This document shows, piece by piece, positions 1 through 9,546 of a stretch of 64,000 nucleotides of DNA. The stretch is from Chitinophagales bacterium (GTDB lineage Bacteria > Bacteroidota > Bacteroidia > Chitinophagales > Chitinophagaceae), in NCBI GenBank assembly GCA_017303835.1, contig JAFLBI010000001.1, forward strand, positions 2,542,001 through 2,606,000, given 5' to 3'. Made by a program: the position numbers and the translations under genes. The notes under the pieces are model-generated. The model was not told the origin of the DNA, made no database searches, and saw only the letters and a list, made by a program, of their open reading frames with translations. Within the stretch, counting starts at the first letter, position 1; each line of letters starts with the position of its first letter.

Positions 1-539
1 TGTTTGAACAGGACTTGCCCGGAGAAAATAAAGCCGGGTTAAATTATCAATCTGCATCTGCGCTGCCGCTGGAATCTTGTATCACGATGAATGATCCTTG
101 GGGCTTTCGTATTACAGACAGAAATTATAAATCTGTTCAGCAGATTATTCATACCCTGGTTGGTGCAGCAGGCAGAAACAGCAATCTCTTACTCAATGTA
201 GGCCCCATGCCCAATGGTGTTGTACAACAGGAGTTTCAGGATACTTTAAAAGCAGTTGGCGCATGGATGCAACAGTATGGACAAAGTATTTATGGTACAC
301 GCGGCGGCCCGGTAAAACCTCAACCATGGGTAGTGAGTACTGAGAATGGTAAAACAGTATTTATACATGTATTACAAAAACCAGCAGCTGACTTATTGAT
401 TCCGGGCAACTATAGCAGTGTAACCAGTTTTGATGGAAAGCCAATAGCTTTTGAGCAAACAGGCAATGGTATCCGAATTAGTCAGCAGCATATTCCAGTG
501 CTTGTACCAGTTAGTATTCTGGTTATAACAAAAAAATAG
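1..539 (+). CDS. alpha-L-fucosidase, C-terminal part (GH29), 5' truncated by the window edge
   Basis: The reading frame is open from base 3 and runs to a TAG at 537-539, so only about the last 178 residues are present. The segment reads FEQDLPGEN, then LPLESCITMND-PWGF, then LLLNVGPMPNG. All three are conserved blocks of the C-terminal half of the GH29 catalytic domain. GH29 enzymes remove terminal L-fucose from glycans and are usually secreted or periplasmic. The last 80 residues form the beta-rich C-terminal domain typical of bacterial GH29. The catalytic nucleophile and signal peptide lie upstream of the window and cannot be checked. The family call is strong; the substrate is not determinable. 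Confidence 0.88.
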   Translation, partial: FEQDLPGENKAGLNYQSASALPLESCITMNDPWGFRITDRNYKSVQQIIHTLVGAAGRNSNLLLNVGPMPNGVVQQEFQDTLKAVGAWMQQYGQSIYGTRGGPVKPQPWVVSTENGKTVFIHVLQKPAADLLIPGNYSSVTSFDGKPIAFEQTGNGIRISQQHIPVLVPVSILVITKK

Positions 540-597
540 GCCATTGTGCTTTAAGTCATAGTTGTATAAAAGGGAAAGCCCTATTTTCCCGCTCACA

Positions 598-1980
598 ATG
601 ATTGCTATGTCTTATGCTGATTTCTTAAGCAGTTACCCTGATTATGCTGCTACCACAAATATTGATGCTATCCGTGCTAAAGAATATTCTTTACTGGATA
701 CACAAGACCAAGTGTACTTGGATTATACCGGTGCCAATCTATTTGCGCAAGCGCAGGTAAAAGCACACATGGATGTATTGCAGGCACATGTATTTGGTAA
801 TCCGCATTCTACCAATCCTACTTCTTTACAAGCAACGCAGCTGGTTGAAACAACACGCAGGGCAGTGTTGGACTATTTCCACGCATCAAAAGATTATTAC
901 TGTGTGTTTACATCCAACGCAACACAGTCGCTTAAAATCATTGGTGAATCTTATCCCTTCGATCATCATGCACATTTTTTGCTCTTGTTCGATAACCACA
1001 ATTCAGTTAACGGTATTCGTGAATATGCGAGAAGGCATGGCGCTACATTTGAATATGCACCTGTGTACATGGAGGATTTACGGATTGATGAAAAAGTATT
1101 ACAACAAAAACTACAAGCGCATCCACACAAGAAGCACAAGCTATTTGCATTTCCTGCACAATCCAATGTCTCAGGCGTAAAGCATGATTTGGGCTGGATT
1201 GCTAAAGCCAAACAACAAGGCTGGGATGTATTACTGGATGCAGCAGCTTATGTGCCCTCCAGCGAATTGGATCTAAGTATGGTACAACCAGATTATGTGA
1301 GCCTTTCTTTTTATAAAATGTTTGGATATCCAACGGGCATAGGTGCATTGCTGATTAAGAAAACAGCTTTTGAAAAATTAGACAAACCCTGGTTTGCTGG
1401 TGGAACAGTGTCTTATGTGTCTGTTACCGTGCCTGAATTTTTCTTGGTAGATAATCAAGAAAGGTTTGAAGAAGGCACGGTGAATTTTCTCTCTATCCCT
1501 GCTGTTAAAATTGGGTTAGACTGGATGCAAGAGCTGAACATGCAGCAAGTAAGAACCAGATTGCATGCATTAACAGATTACCTGATTCAATCACTGCTCT
1601 CGCTGAAACACCAAACGGGACAACCATTGATTCATGTGTTCGGTCCGCACAATATGGAAGCGCGTGGTTATACCATCATCATCAATTTCTTTGGTGCCAA
1701 AGGAGAAAAGCTGGATGTGTCAACCATTGAGCAGGCAGCTAATCATCAGCGTATATCGATACGTATGGGTTGTTTCTGTAATCCAGGTATTGATGAGATT
1801 AACAATTGCATTACCTCAGAAGAATTGTCTTTGTTTTATTCTTCTAGAACAGATACGCATTATGATAAAGTGCATTTCTTGGGTAAGATGCGCGGTGCTA
1901 TACGGGTATCACTGGGCTTGATGAGCAATTATGCAGACTGCGAAAAGTTTATTGCTTTTTGCCGACAGTTTTTACAGTGA
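598..1980 (+). CDS. class V aminotransferase, MOCOS/cysteine-desulfurase-like PLP enzyme
   Basis: Fold-type I PLP enzyme of about 460 residues. The PLP lysine is expected in FYKMFGYPTG (about residue 240), a sequence very like the N-terminal domain of eukaryotic molybdenum-cofactor sulfurase. A cysteine pair, MGCFCNPG (about residues 392-394), matches the MOCOS persulfide-cysteine block. An SNATQSLKI block and the LLDAAAY block (pyridine-nitrogen aspartate) fit a cysteine desulfurase fold. No C-terminal MOSC domain is fused, so a sulfur transfer role is inferred and the acceptor is unknown. The frame opens at a TTG at 562, but ATG at 598 or 607 are better starts, because homologues begin just before YADFLSSYP. 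It stands alone, with a convergent neighbour 20 bp after its stop. Confidence 0.8.
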   Translation: MIAMSYADFLSSYPDYAATTNIDAIRAKEYSLLDTQDQVYLDYTGANLFAQAQVKAHMDVLQAHVFGNPHSTNPTSLQATQLVETTRRAVLDYFHASKDYYCVFTSNATQSLKIIGESYPFDHHAHFLLLFDNHNSVNGIREYARRHGATFEYAPVYMEDLRIDEKVLQQKLQAHPHKKHKLFAFPAQSNVSGVKHDLGWIAKAKQQGWDVLLDAAAYVPSSELDLSMVQPDYVSLSFYKMFGYPTGIGALLIKKTAFEKLDKPWFAGGTVSYVSVTVPEFFLVDNQERFEEGTVNFLSIPAVKIGLDWMQELNMQQVRTRLHALTDYLIQSLLSLKHQTGQPLIHVFGPHNMEARGYTIIINFFGAKGEKLDVSTIEQAANHQRISIRMGCFCNPGIDEINNCITSEELSLFYSSRTDTHYDKVHFLGKMRGAIRVSLGLMSNYADCEKFIAFCRQFLQ

Positions 1981-2000
1981 TGCTTTTAATGCACAGCTAA

Positions 2001-2741
2001 TTATTCTTGAAAATACAATAGCTGTCTTGTCCAGTCATAAGGTGCAAACTTTAGTCGGTAACCACTTAGGTCTTTGCCAGTGATTGTAGAAAGCAATTCC
2101 AGTACTTTTTTTCGGCCACCAAAATCGCCGATAAACCATTGAATGATCTTTGTGGTAGTTACGGTTCTGGAAGCGTCATCAATGACAGTTTCCTGTTGTA
2201 GGAAAACTTTTGTAGCCAATACCAGCTGTTGGTCAATTTTTTCTGGAGTGTAAAAAGCAATGGCCGGACAACTTTTCGCACCACAATTCAGCGCAAAATG
2301 TATGCGATAATCAATGCTTGCAACAGCAGATTGCCGGATATGCTTTGGTGTAAACAGACTTGGAAAATAACCGAGACTGTACTTCCATCGATACTTACGG
2401 AGAATACCATGCTCAATCTGATCTAGCGAATAGAGCCTCCCTGCAATCTGAATTTGCTTCATGCGGAAGATCTTTTTTCCTGCCTTTGGATACTGAACAG
2501 CTAATAACTGATACCAAGCGTTGTACATATTCAGCCAGAAAGTTTTTTTCGAGGCATCGTCCTTGAGTGACTGCTGTAAAGTATCTGGGTTGAGTTGCGC
2601 AATTTGCAATACCAATGATTCGGCAGGCTTGTTGGTCTTTACTGCATACAATAATTGGGCGCTGATTGTTTGTGCCAGACTATCGTTTTGATGTGTGGGT
2701 GTTGCAGTTGTCAGTAGTATACTCATCAACCAGTGAATCAT
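2001..2741 (-). CDS. DUF547 domain protein, probably exported
   Basis: 246 residues. The DUF547 signature blocks are present in order: FWLNMYNAW, IEHGILR, the HFALNCGAKSCPAI block with two cysteines, and a C-terminal YDW. The N-terminus is hydrophobic (MIHWLMSILLTTA), suggesting a short signal or anchor. DUF547 has no established biochemical function; the conserved Asn-Cys-Gly-x-x-x-Cys-Pro block suggests an enzymatic or metal site, but that is inference. The gene is convergent with the MOCOS-like enzyme and divergent from the amidohydrolase at 2821, with about 80 bp between the two starts. Confidence 0.82.
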   Translation of the reverse strand: MIHWLMSILLTTATPTHQNDSLAQTISAQLLYAVKTNKPAESLVLQIAQLNPDTLQQSLKDDASKKTFWLNMYNAWYQLLAVQYPKAGKKIFRMKQIQIAGRLYSLDQIEHGILRKYRWKYSLGYFPSLFTPKHIRQSAVASIDYRIHFALNCGAKSCPAIAFYTPEKIDQQLVLATKVFLQQETVIDDASRTVTTTKIIQWFIGDFGGRKKVLELLSTITGKDLSGYRLKFAPYDWTRQLLYFQE

Positions 2742-2820
2742 AATGTAAACTAAGAAACAGCAGGTTTAGCAGATTGTTTATTCTGTTCAGTTTTGTACAT
2801 TCAGGCTCAAAACAACCAAC

Positions 2821-4401
2821 ATGCGTACACTGCTTAGCTGTATCACAGCATTGTTATTGCCTATTTTTTTATTTGCGCAGATTCCTTCATCTCCTGAGCG
2901 AAAAGAAGGAGAAGGCCCTTATACGCAATTGATTCTCCGTGGTGCTACTTTAATCAATGGTACGGGTGCGCCGGCTTTTGGTCCGGTAGATATTGTTGTT
3001 GAGGGCAATCGTATTGTGCAGATCAGCTCAGTGGGCAATCCAGGTGCGCCAATCAATCCCAATAGAAGACCTGCACTAAAAGCAGGCGGTAAAGAAATCA
3101 ACTGCGAAGGCAAGTTTGTATTGCCCGGATTGATTGATATGCATGGTCATATTGGTGGAACAGAGCAAGGCACGCCTGCAGAGTACGTATTCAAACTTTG
3201 GATGGCACATGGTATTACTACGATTCGTGATCCATCTTGTGGTAATGGGTTGGAATGGGTATTAGAACACAAGCGGAAAAGCGCTGCTAATCAGATTACA
3301 GCACCGCGTATCTATGCCTATACAGCCTTTGGTCAAGGAAGTAAAAGTGCTATTGCTAACGCCGAACAAGCACGTGCCTGGGTGAATGACAATGCGAAAA
3401 AAGGTGCAGACGGGATTAAGTTTTTTGGTGCTTCTCCTGAAGTGATGGATGCAGCTTTGCGCGAAAACAAAAAGCTGGGCTTACGTTCTGCTTGCCACCA
3501 CGCACAATTAGATGTAGCCAGATGGAATGTGCTGAATTCGGCTAAAGCCGGACTCACTTCTATGGAGCATTGGTATGGATTACCTGAAGCATTGTTTACA
3601 GATAAAACCATTCAGCAATATCCTGCAGGCTATAATTATAACAATGAGCAAAATAGATTTGAAGAAGCGGGTAAGCTTTGGAAGCAGGCAGCTGCGCCTT
3701 ATAGCGAGCATTGGAATAAAGTAATGAATGAGTTGATCAATCTGGACTTTACACTTGACCCTACTTTCAATATTTACGATGCCAACCGCGATCTGATGCG
3801 TGCCCGAAGAGCAGAGTGGCACGAAGACTATACCCTGCCTTCTTTGTGGAAGTTTTATGCGCCTAGCAGAACATCACATGGTTCTTACTGGCATAGTTGG
3901 GGTACAGAACAAGAAGTAGAATGGAAAAAGAATTATCAGCTGTGGATGACCTTCATCAATGAGTATAAAAACAGAGGTGGCCGTGTTACAGCAGGTTCAG
4001 ATAATGGTTTTATTTATCAGCTCTACGGGTTTGGTTATATCCGTGAATTGGAATTGCTGCGTGAAGCAGGCTTTCATCCTCTCGAAGTAATTCGCTCTGC
4101 TACCTTATATGGTGCACAAGCTTTGGGCGCTGAAAAAGAATTGGGTTCTGTTGAAGTGGGTAAGCTGGCTGATCTGGTGATTGTGGAAGCAAACCCTTTA
4201 CAGAATCTGCAAACCCTGTATGGTACAGGTGCTATTGAATTGGCTGCAGACAATAGTGTTGTCCGCAGAGGTGGTGTTCAGTACACCATTAAAGATGGTA
4301 TTGTTTATGATGCCAAGAAATTATTGGCAGATGTGAAAGCCCTGGTAGATGCTGAAAAGAAAAAGCAAAACTGGCAATTGAAGCAACCCGGAATGAAGTA
4401 G
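2821..4401 (+). CDS. secreted amidohydrolase family protein (imidazolonepropionase/prolidase-like)
   Basis: 526 residues with a signal peptide ending near LFAQ (about residue 20). Metal-dependent amidohydrolase superfamily residues are visible: the HxH pair in DMHGHIGG after LPGLI; a lysine in DGIKFFGAS that is a candidate for carboxylation; histidines in SACHHAQLD and TSMEHWYG; and the aspartate in TAGSDNGF. The C-terminal block RSATLYGAQALG followed by GSVEVGKLADLVIVEANPL is the usual end of this fold. The substrate is not predictable; related exported Bacteroidota proteins are annotated as Xaa-Pro dipeptidases or generic amidohydrolases. It is a single gene followed by a strong terminator. 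Confidence 0.85.
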   Translation: MRTLLSCITALLLPIFLFAQIPSSPERKEGEGPYTQLILRGATLINGTGAPAFGPVDIVVEGNRIVQISSVGNPGAPINPNRRPALKAGGKEINCEGKFVLPGLIDMHGHIGGTEQGTPAEYVFKLWMAHGITTIRDPSCGNGLEWVLEHKRKSAANQITAPRIYAYTAFGQGSKSAIANAEQARAWVNDNAKKGADGIKFFGASPEVMDAALRENKKLGLRSACHHAQLDVARWNVLNSAKAGLTSMEHWYGLPEALFTDKTIQQYPAGYNYNNEQNRFEEAGKLWKQAAAPYSEHWNKVMNELINLDFTLDPTFNIYDANRDLMRARRAEWHEDYTLPSLWKFYAPSRTSHGSYWHSWGTEQEVEWKKNYQLWMTFINEYKNRGGRVTAGSDNGFIYQLYGFGYIRELELLREAGFHPLEVIRSATLYGAQALGAEKELGSVEVGKLADLVIVEANPLQNLQTLYGTGAIELAADNSVVRRGGVQYTIKDGIVYDAKKLLADVKALVDAEKKKQNWQLKQPGMK

Positions 4402-4490
4402 GTCTAAAAAAAGGCAAGGTCCCGGGGGTGGGACCTATTGGGGGACATTGTTAAACATAACAATGGTTATTTGAAATTACTGAAAATCAA

Positions 4491-4522
4491 AAAATCCCGC
4501 CTTGTTTTGGCGGGATTTTTTT
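4491..4522 (+). terminator. rho-independent terminator after the amidohydrolase gene
   Basis: An 11-bp perfect stem, AAAATCCCGCC (4491-4501) with GGCGGGATTTT (4509-4519), has a 7-nt loop and runs into a T tract ending at 4522. The A tract before it makes the structure plausible in both directions. Confidence 0.85.
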
Positions 4523-4825
4523 ACAGAAGGTGGTGGATATTGCATCCACGGTCGTTTGTTTTCAGCAGATAACTCAGAATCGTGAGTTGGTCTGAAATAC
4601 AGTAGATGATGTTTTTCATACGTTGCTTTTGCTCTTTAAACCGGGTATCCGGCTGTATATATGACCAATATTGATACCAAAAAGTTGCCTTTAGCAGAAA
4701 AAAAAATGCTAAAAAAACCAGAACAGGATTCCGGTTTTTAGATATATCGAGTGAGAATTGTCGGGTTACTTTTTGACCGAAAGCACAGCGATGATCAGTG
4801 CGCTCGTGATGTATTTACCTTTCAT
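4521..4825 (-). pseudogene. possible frameshifted small membrane-protein gene in the 4.4-5.0 kb gap
   Basis: No ORF of 60 codons exists here, but the minus strand shows two pieces that could be one broken gene. From an ATG at 4825 a 19-codon frame reads MKGKYITSALIIAVLSVKK and stops at 4766. A second frame overlapping its end is open for about 85 codons to a TAA at 4521-4523; it has no ATG until late and encodes a hydrophobic stretch (NPVLVFLAFFFLLKATFW) followed by a basic, helical-looking tail. Joining the two near the A5 run at about 4770 would give a one-pass membrane protein of about 100 residues. Sequencing error, decay or chance are all possible. Apart from the two flanking terminators I see nothing else in 4402-5020. 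Confidence 0.3.
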
Positions 4826-4971
4826 ATTGAATGAGTTGTATTTGATGAATTTGTTGACAGTGCAAATATCTATCAAGGCGCAAGGGGGTGCAATCGCATG
4901 ATTGGGTGAATTCAACAGCAGATACCGGCATTAAAGCAGTTTTTGTGAAAGATGAATCACATATTCAGGGC

Positions 4972-4999
4972 AAAAAAATCCCCGCCATTTGGCGGGGAT
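4972..4999 (-). terminator. rho-independent terminator of the GIN-domain gene
   Basis: Stem ATCCCCGCC (4978-4986) with GGCGGGGAT (4991-4999), 4-nt loop. On the minus strand it is followed by a run of seven U (A7 at 4972-4978). It lies about 20 bp past the stop of the minus-strand gene at 5021. Confidence 0.82.
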
Positions 5000-5020
5000 C
5001 ATCGGTTGCTTCATGAAATA

Positions 5021-5533
5021 CTAATTGTTTCTTACATAAACAGCCCCAATAGCATTGGTGACCTCCATATCGGTATCAGGTGTTCTTTTCAGCTCAATAG
5101 CACCCCTATTCTGGATAGTTACCTTGCAATCGCCATTAATGGTTACACTGATACCGGGTGATTGCAGGTAACCGATTGAGTGAACTGCAGAGGCGCCATT
5201 AACAACCAGCTGTCTTAGTTTATTGACAGCGAGTGTAATCTTCACTTTGTCTTTTAATGAATGCGCGTTGCTGCTCAAATACAAAACACCTTCTTTGATT
5301 TTCCAGTTTACATCCTGATGTGTATTACCCTTAGCCAGTATGCTCATGTCTTTGGCACTGGATTCAACAAGGGCCAGATCAATATCATCGTCAACTACGA
5401 TTTTATAATAATCTGAACCAATTTTTACCTCTTTTGCTACTGAGGCGTTTTCTTTTTTTGAATCGCCGAGCGGACTGGCAATCACCGCTCCGGAAAACAG
5501 CACAGCTGCTACACCTACCATTATTCTTTTCAT
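5021..5533 (-). CDS. secreted GIN-domain (DUF2807-like) protein
   Basis: 170 residues with an N-terminal signal peptide (MKRIMVGVAAVLFSGAVIAS). The rest is a repetitive beta pattern, with short strands such as YYKIVVDDDIDLALVE, VKITLAVNKLRQLVVNGAS and SPGISVTINGDCKVTIQNRG. This matches the head GIN / putative autotransporter-adhesin-head beta-solenoid found in many Bacteroidota surface or periplasmic proteins. No catalytic residues are recognisable. It is monocistronic, with its own terminator downstream. The family call is by pattern; a role at the cell surface is inference. Confidence 0.65.
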   Translation of the reverse strand: MKRIMVGVAAVLFSGAVIASPLGDSKKENASVAKEVKIGSDYYKIVVDDDIDLALVESSAKDMSILAKGNTHQDVNWKIKEGVLYLSSNAHSLKDKVKITLAVNKLRQLVVNGASAVHSIGYLQSPGISVTINGDCKVTIQNRGAIELKRTPDTDMEVTNAIGAVYVRNN

Positions 5534-5643
5534 AGTTCTTTGTTTTTTGCCACAGGGTGGCGGTGATGAATGATTTACGATTCAAATGTCATCATGATTA
5601 AAGGGCAGAACAACCGCACAACTGTGTGAAAATGGGCAATAAG

Positions 5644-5651
5644 TAATTTTG
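5644..5651 (+). promoter_or_regulatory. candidate Bacteroidota -7 element upstream of the sensor kinase
   Basis: TAATTTTG matches the Bacteroidota TAnnTTTG promoter consensus, about 140 bp before the kinase ATG at 5792. No convincing -33 TTG was identified at the right distance, so this is tentative. Confidence 0.3.
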
Positions 5652-5721
5652 CTGTATTAGCCGGAGAGCCTTACTGTTATTGATAAACTTGGTTTGAAAA
5701 TTTCAGGTTGGAAACTTAGGT

Positions 5722-5739
5722 ACCACATAAAGATGTGGT
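5722..5739. promoter_or_regulatory. perfect palindrome ACCACAT-N4-ATGTGGT, candidate operator
   Basis: A 7-bp perfect inverted repeat with a 4-nt centre lies 53 bp before the kinase start. An upstream in-frame ATG (5735) lies inside this palindrome, which argues against it being the real start. The half-site CACAT/ATGTG recurs in other palindromes at this locus (8842, 10664, 10789). Confidence 0.4.
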
Positions 5740-5791
5740 TTTAGCTTTGAGGTGCAGGTTGCTCCAAATAAGCTTATTAGATTTGTTCTGC

Positions 5792-8700
5792 ATGAGAATA
5801 TTCCTCACCATCATTACCTGCTGGGTTGTTCTGCCAGTTTTTGGGCAGAAGAGTTATACCTACCAGCGCATAGGTAAAGACGATGGTTTGGGGCTTGCAT
5901 CAGATGTGGTTTTTGCTACGTATCAGGATGCCCGTGGTTTTATTTGGGTTGGTACGGCCAATGGATTACAGAGATTTGATGGCAATAAGTTTATCAGTTT
6001 TGGAACAACTTCAAGCAGTCAGCATGAACTGCCTATTGGAGACCTTACACAGATTGTTCCTTTCAGGGATGGCCGTTTAATCTTGTTTTTTAGTGCGCGC
6101 AGAGAATTTGGCATTTTTGATCCAGTACACTTACGGTATGAACGTATTGGTGTACATGCCAAGGGCGAATTGCCGGTACGTGCTGCTTATCGAATGATGC
6201 CTGCTGCAAACGGCAGCATGTATTTATTCATCACGAAATATGGGGTTCTCAGTTTTGATGAAAAGCGAAATGCATTCATTGATAATAATCCCTTTCAATT
6301 ACCAGCAGGCTGGACGCCCACTATTTCAGCTTATGAAGACACACTGAAAAAGCAATGGTGGATTCCTTGTCCTGATAGCGGACTTGTCTTATTCGATATC
6401 CCTACAAAGCGAGCATATAATTCTAGGCAGCATGCAGCCAAACATCCAGTACTGGCTATTCGTGAAATAAACCCGGGCTTATCAGAATTGGCAATTGATC
6501 AGAAGCGTAGATTCTGGTTGTTCTCGTGGCAGAAAAAGCACGAAAGAAGGTGTTACGATGAACAGGGTCGTCCTTTAAAAGATACATTTGGTCTTGCTGA
6601 AAACAGGGGTTATCAGGAAATGCGCTATATCACAGAAACCAAGCGCGGTGTAATCTGGATGTATGGTGCAAATGCCCTGTATGTATTGGATGCTTTTACC
6701 AACAAGTTTGTATTTACACATGCGGAAACATCCAATAACCAGATCCAATACGCCTATGTACATCAGGTAATGCAGGATAAAGATGGCGGTGTATGGATCA
6801 GTACGGATAACGGATTGTACTATACGCTGGAGACCAATAGCTCAATGGACGTGGTGAATTTTATTTTTAAACCACGATCAAGTAACGAGCCATACGAGTT
6901 TACAGATATTCTTGAGCTTAAAACCGGACAGTATTGGTTGAGTACATGGGGTAAGGGTGTACAAACACTCACCAATCGTTTTCAGCAATATGAGGCAAAT
7001 ATTTACAAAGCGATGCCGGCTTTGGATCCAGTGAGTGTGATTCAGTATCGACAAACCTGGACACTCTATCAGCATACGGATGGAAAAATATGGATTGGCT
7101 GTCAGGGGGGTAGATACATGGTTTATGATCCAGCAACACAAAAAACATCGTTTCAAGTTTGTGCTGTTGCGGATAATGCAACCATCCGATATATCACCTG
7201 TGATCAACAAGGAAATATCTGGATGGGTACACAGCGCGGACATATTATTAAGTATGATGGTAAGTCATTCAGTCTGCAGCAACAGTTCAAAAGTATTATC
7301 CGGAAAATTTTGATTGATAAGCAAGGTGCTATCTGGGTGAATACAGAGCAGGAAGGTTTGTATGAGCTATCGCCCAATGGATCCAAAGTGGTGCGTTATT
7401 TCAATACACAATCACCCTACGGTAAATTGTTTCAGGATATTTCTACGGATATGGATGAGCTAAACGATAGTGTTTTAGTGTATGCTGCTGGTCCATTGAA
7501 CTTTATCAATAAGCGTACAGGAAAAGTAACTTGGTTAACAGTAGAAAATGGATTACCAAGCAATTCAGTGCTGCGCATCAGAAAAGATCATTTAGGCTAT
7601 TTGTGGATCAATACCAGAAATGGTCTTTGCAGGTACAATCCTGTAAACAAACGATTTACCACCTATGGTAAGCGTGATGGCATTACTTCTGCCGGTCTTA
7701 CCATTGAAGCAGATTATCTCTGTAGTGAAAACTATGTGATGTTTGCAGGCAGTAACGCTTTGTTGTTTTTCCGTCCAACCGTATTTGAAACAAAGCAGAG
7801 GCCGCCGGATGTAGTGATTACCGATATCCGCTTGTTCAACAAGTTTGTTCCGGTAGATTCTTTGGCAAGCTTACCCAGGGTTTATTTCAAGCACAATCAG
7901 AATAGCTTTGTCTTTTACTTCTCTTCTTTAAGTTATCAGCAAAAAGATAAACTCACTTACTATTATCATTTATCAGGCATTGATGCGGAATGGGTAGAAG
8001 CTGTAAACCGACAAGGGCAAGTCAATTATAATTTATTACCTCCGGGCAAGTATGTATTTAGTGTATATGCAGAAAATATCGATGGCGTAAAATCTGTGAA
8101 TGTCACCAAATTCAGTTTTGAGATTAAGCCTCCGTTTTGGCTAACAAAGTGGTTTATCAGTTTTATACTATTCCTGTTTTTACTGGTCTTGTATTTTATT
8201 CACAGGCTTCGGGTAAACAAATTACTTGCGGTTGAAAAATTGCGCAACCGAGTGGCTAGAGACTTGCATGATGATATGGGTAGTACGCTCAGTACCATCA
8301 ATATCCTGAGCTCGATGGCTAAGACAAAGATTGGGACGGATATTGCCAAGGCCAATGAATACATTAGTAAGATTAGCGATAATAGCCAGCGGATGATGGA
8401 TGCGATGGACGATATTGTCTGGAGCATTAAGCCTTCTAACGATAGTATGGCCAAAATTGTAGCCAGGATGCGGGAGTTTGCTACCAATGTGTTGGAAGCC
8501 AAAGACATAGAAATAGATTTTCAGATAGATGATGCAGTTTATGATGTAGCGCTGAATATGGAAGCCAGAAGAGATTTTTACCTGGTATTCAAAGAAGCAA
8601 TCAATAATGCGGCAAAGTATTCAGGTGCTGCAACTGTTAAGCTAATCCTCAGTGTAGAACAGCGATTGCTGCTGATGCAGGTTTGTGATGATGGTAAGGG

Positions 8701-8839
8701 CTTTGACCCTGCATTGGCAGATAGTGGGAATGGATTGGGTAATATGCAGAAAAGGGCCGATGCCATGCATGCTGCTTTTAAGATTAAAAGCAAACCCGGA
8801 GCAGGCACAACAGTGGAAATGCGCATCCCCACTGCATAA
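5792..8839 (+). CDS. two-component sensor histidine kinase with Reg_prop propeller, Y_Y_Y domain and HisKA_3
   Basis: About 1015 residues from the ATG at 5792, which begins a clear signal peptide ([19 protein letters not shown]); the frame extends 19 codons upstream, through a palindrome. Repeated WVGTxNGL-like motifs ([50 protein letters not shown]) are two-component-regulator propeller repeats forming a periplasmic sensor. A Y_Y_Y domain follows ([15 protein letters not shown]), then one TM segment ([17 protein letters not shown]). The HisKA_3 phospho-acceptor block is [14 protein letters not shown], and the HATPase shows [11 protein letters not shown] and DDGKGFD. There is no fused receiver, so it should signal to the response regulator 70 bp downstream. 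The ligand is unknown; such sensors often read polysaccharides or envelope signals. Confidence 0.88.
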   Translation: MRIFLTIITCWVVLPVFGQKSYTYQRIGKDDGLGLASDVVFATYQDARGFIWVGTANGLQRFDGNKFISFGTTSSSQHELPIGDLTQIVPFRDGRLILFFSARREFGIFDPVHLRYERIGVHAKGELPVRAAYRMMPAANGSMYLFITKYGVLSFDEKRNAFIDNNPFQLPAGWTPTISAYEDTLKKQWWIPCPDSGLVLFDIPTKRAYNSRQHAAKHPVLAIREINPGLSELAIDQKRRFWLFSWQKKHERRCYDEQGRPLKDTFGLAENRGYQEMRYITETKRGVIWMYGANALYVLDAFTNKFVFTHAETSNNQIQYAYVHQVMQDKDGGVWISTDNGLYYTLETNSSMDVVNFIFKPRSSNEPYEFTDILELKTGQYWLSTWGKGVQTLTNRFQQYEANIYKAMPALDPVSVIQYRQTWTLYQHTDGKIWIGCQGGRYMVYDPATQKTSFQVCAVADNATIRYITCDQQGNIWMGTQRGHIIKYDGKSFSLQQQFKSIIRKILIDKQGAIWVNTEQEGLYELSPNGSKVVRYFNTQSPYGKLFQDISTDMDELNDSVLVYAAGPLNFINKRTGKVTWLTVENGLPSNSVLRIRKDHLGYLWINTRNGLCRYNPVNKRFTTYGKRDGITSAGLTIEADYLCSENYVMFAGSNALLFFRPTVFETKQRPPDVVITDIRLFNKFVPVDSLASLPRVYFKHNQNSFVFYFSSLSYQQKDKLTYYYHLSGIDAEWVEAVNRQGQVNYNLLPPGKYVFSVYAENIDGVKSVNVTKFSFEIKPPFWLTKWFISFILFLFLLVLYFIHRLRVNKLLAVEKLRNRVARDLHDDMGSTLSTINILSSMAKTKIGTDIAKANEYISKISDNSQRMMDAMDDIVWSIKPSNDSMAKIVARMREFATNVLEAKDIEIDFQIDDAVYDVALNMEARRDFYLVFKEAINNAAKYSGAATVKLILSVEQRLLLMQVCDDGKGFDPALADSGNGLGNMQKRADAMHAAFKIKSKPGAGTTVEMRIPTA

Positions 8840-8841
8840 TG

Positions 8842-8855
8842 CACATGTTTATGCG
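8842..8855. promoter_or_regulatory. CACATGTTTATGCG motif, candidate response-regulator site
   Basis: An imperfect palindrome between the kinase stop and the response-regulator start. It matches the motif repeated at 10664 and 10789 (CACATATTTATGYG) and resembles the half-sites at 5722. It lies about 25 bp upstream of a TAGTTTTG box (8880-8887) that fits TAnnTTTG, a position suitable for an activator of the regulator gene. Confidence 0.35.
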
Positions 8856-8908
8856 GTTTATGCTGGTGTGCGCATGGTGTAGTTTTGTAAATATTGAAAC
8901 ATTGTCAT

Positions 8909-9541
8909 ATGACTAAAGTATTGATCTACGAAGACAATCCACAGCTCAGAGAAGGGCTTACCATGTTGATTGATGGTAGTGATGGGTTTAGTGTAGTAGC
9001 TGCTTTTAAGAACTGCAATAATGTGCAGGATGAAGTGGCAGCTTTCAAACCGGATATTGTGCTGATGGATATTGATATGCCCGGCACCAATGGTATTGAG
9101 GGCCTGAAGAAAATACGCGAACAACATGCAGATGTTAAAGTACTCATGCTAACCGTCTTTGATGATAACAAAAATGTATTCGAAGCCATTCGTAGCGGTG
9201 CAAACGGATATATTCTCAAGAAAACACCGCCGGCAAGACTGCTGGAATATATTGCTGAAGCGGCCAGCGGTGGCGCACCCATGACGGCAAGTATTGCTAC
9301 GCAGGTGCTGAAGATGTTTTCTAGTTTACATAATGAGAAAGGAGAAGATTATAATCTCTCAGAAAGAGAAAAACAGGTATTACAGTTTCTGGTGAATGGA
9401 TACAGTTATAAAATGATTGCAGCAGAAATGTTTATTGCTATTGATACGGTTCGTTCACATATCAAGAAGATATATGAAAAGCTTCACGTGAATAGTAAAA
9501 GCGAAGCAGTAGCCAAAGCTTTCAAGGATAAAATTGTATAG
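8909..9541 (+). CDS. NarL/LuxR-type response regulator
   Basis: 210 residues from the ATG at 8909 (the frame opens five codons earlier). The N-terminal receiver has an acidic pocket (YEDN), the phospho-acceptor aspartate in DIVLMDIDMPG, and the conserved lysine near GYILKKTPP. The C-terminal LuxR helix-turn-helix reads LSEREKQVLQFLVNGYS followed by DTVRSHIKKIYEKLHV. HisKA_3 kinases normally pair with this regulator class, so it is the natural partner of the propeller kinase immediately upstream. Nearby CACAT/ATGYG palindromes are candidate targets; the regulon is not known. Confidence 0.9.
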   Translation: MTKVLIYEDNPQLREGLTMLIDGSDGFSVVAAFKNCNNVQDEVAAFKPDIVLMDIDMPGTNGIEGLKKIREQHADVKVLMLTVFDDNKNVFEAIRSGANGYILKKTPPARLLEYIAEAASGGAPMTASIATQVLKMFSSLHNEKGEDYNLSEREKQVLQFLVNGYSYKMIAAEMFIAIDTVRSHIKKIYEKLHVNSKSEAVAKAFKDKIV

Positions 9542-9546
9542 CAATT

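Noticed and set aside
5735-5791. Upstream ATG start for the sensor kinase
   Set aside because: It lies inside a perfect palindrome and would place 19 residues in front of a proper signal peptide.
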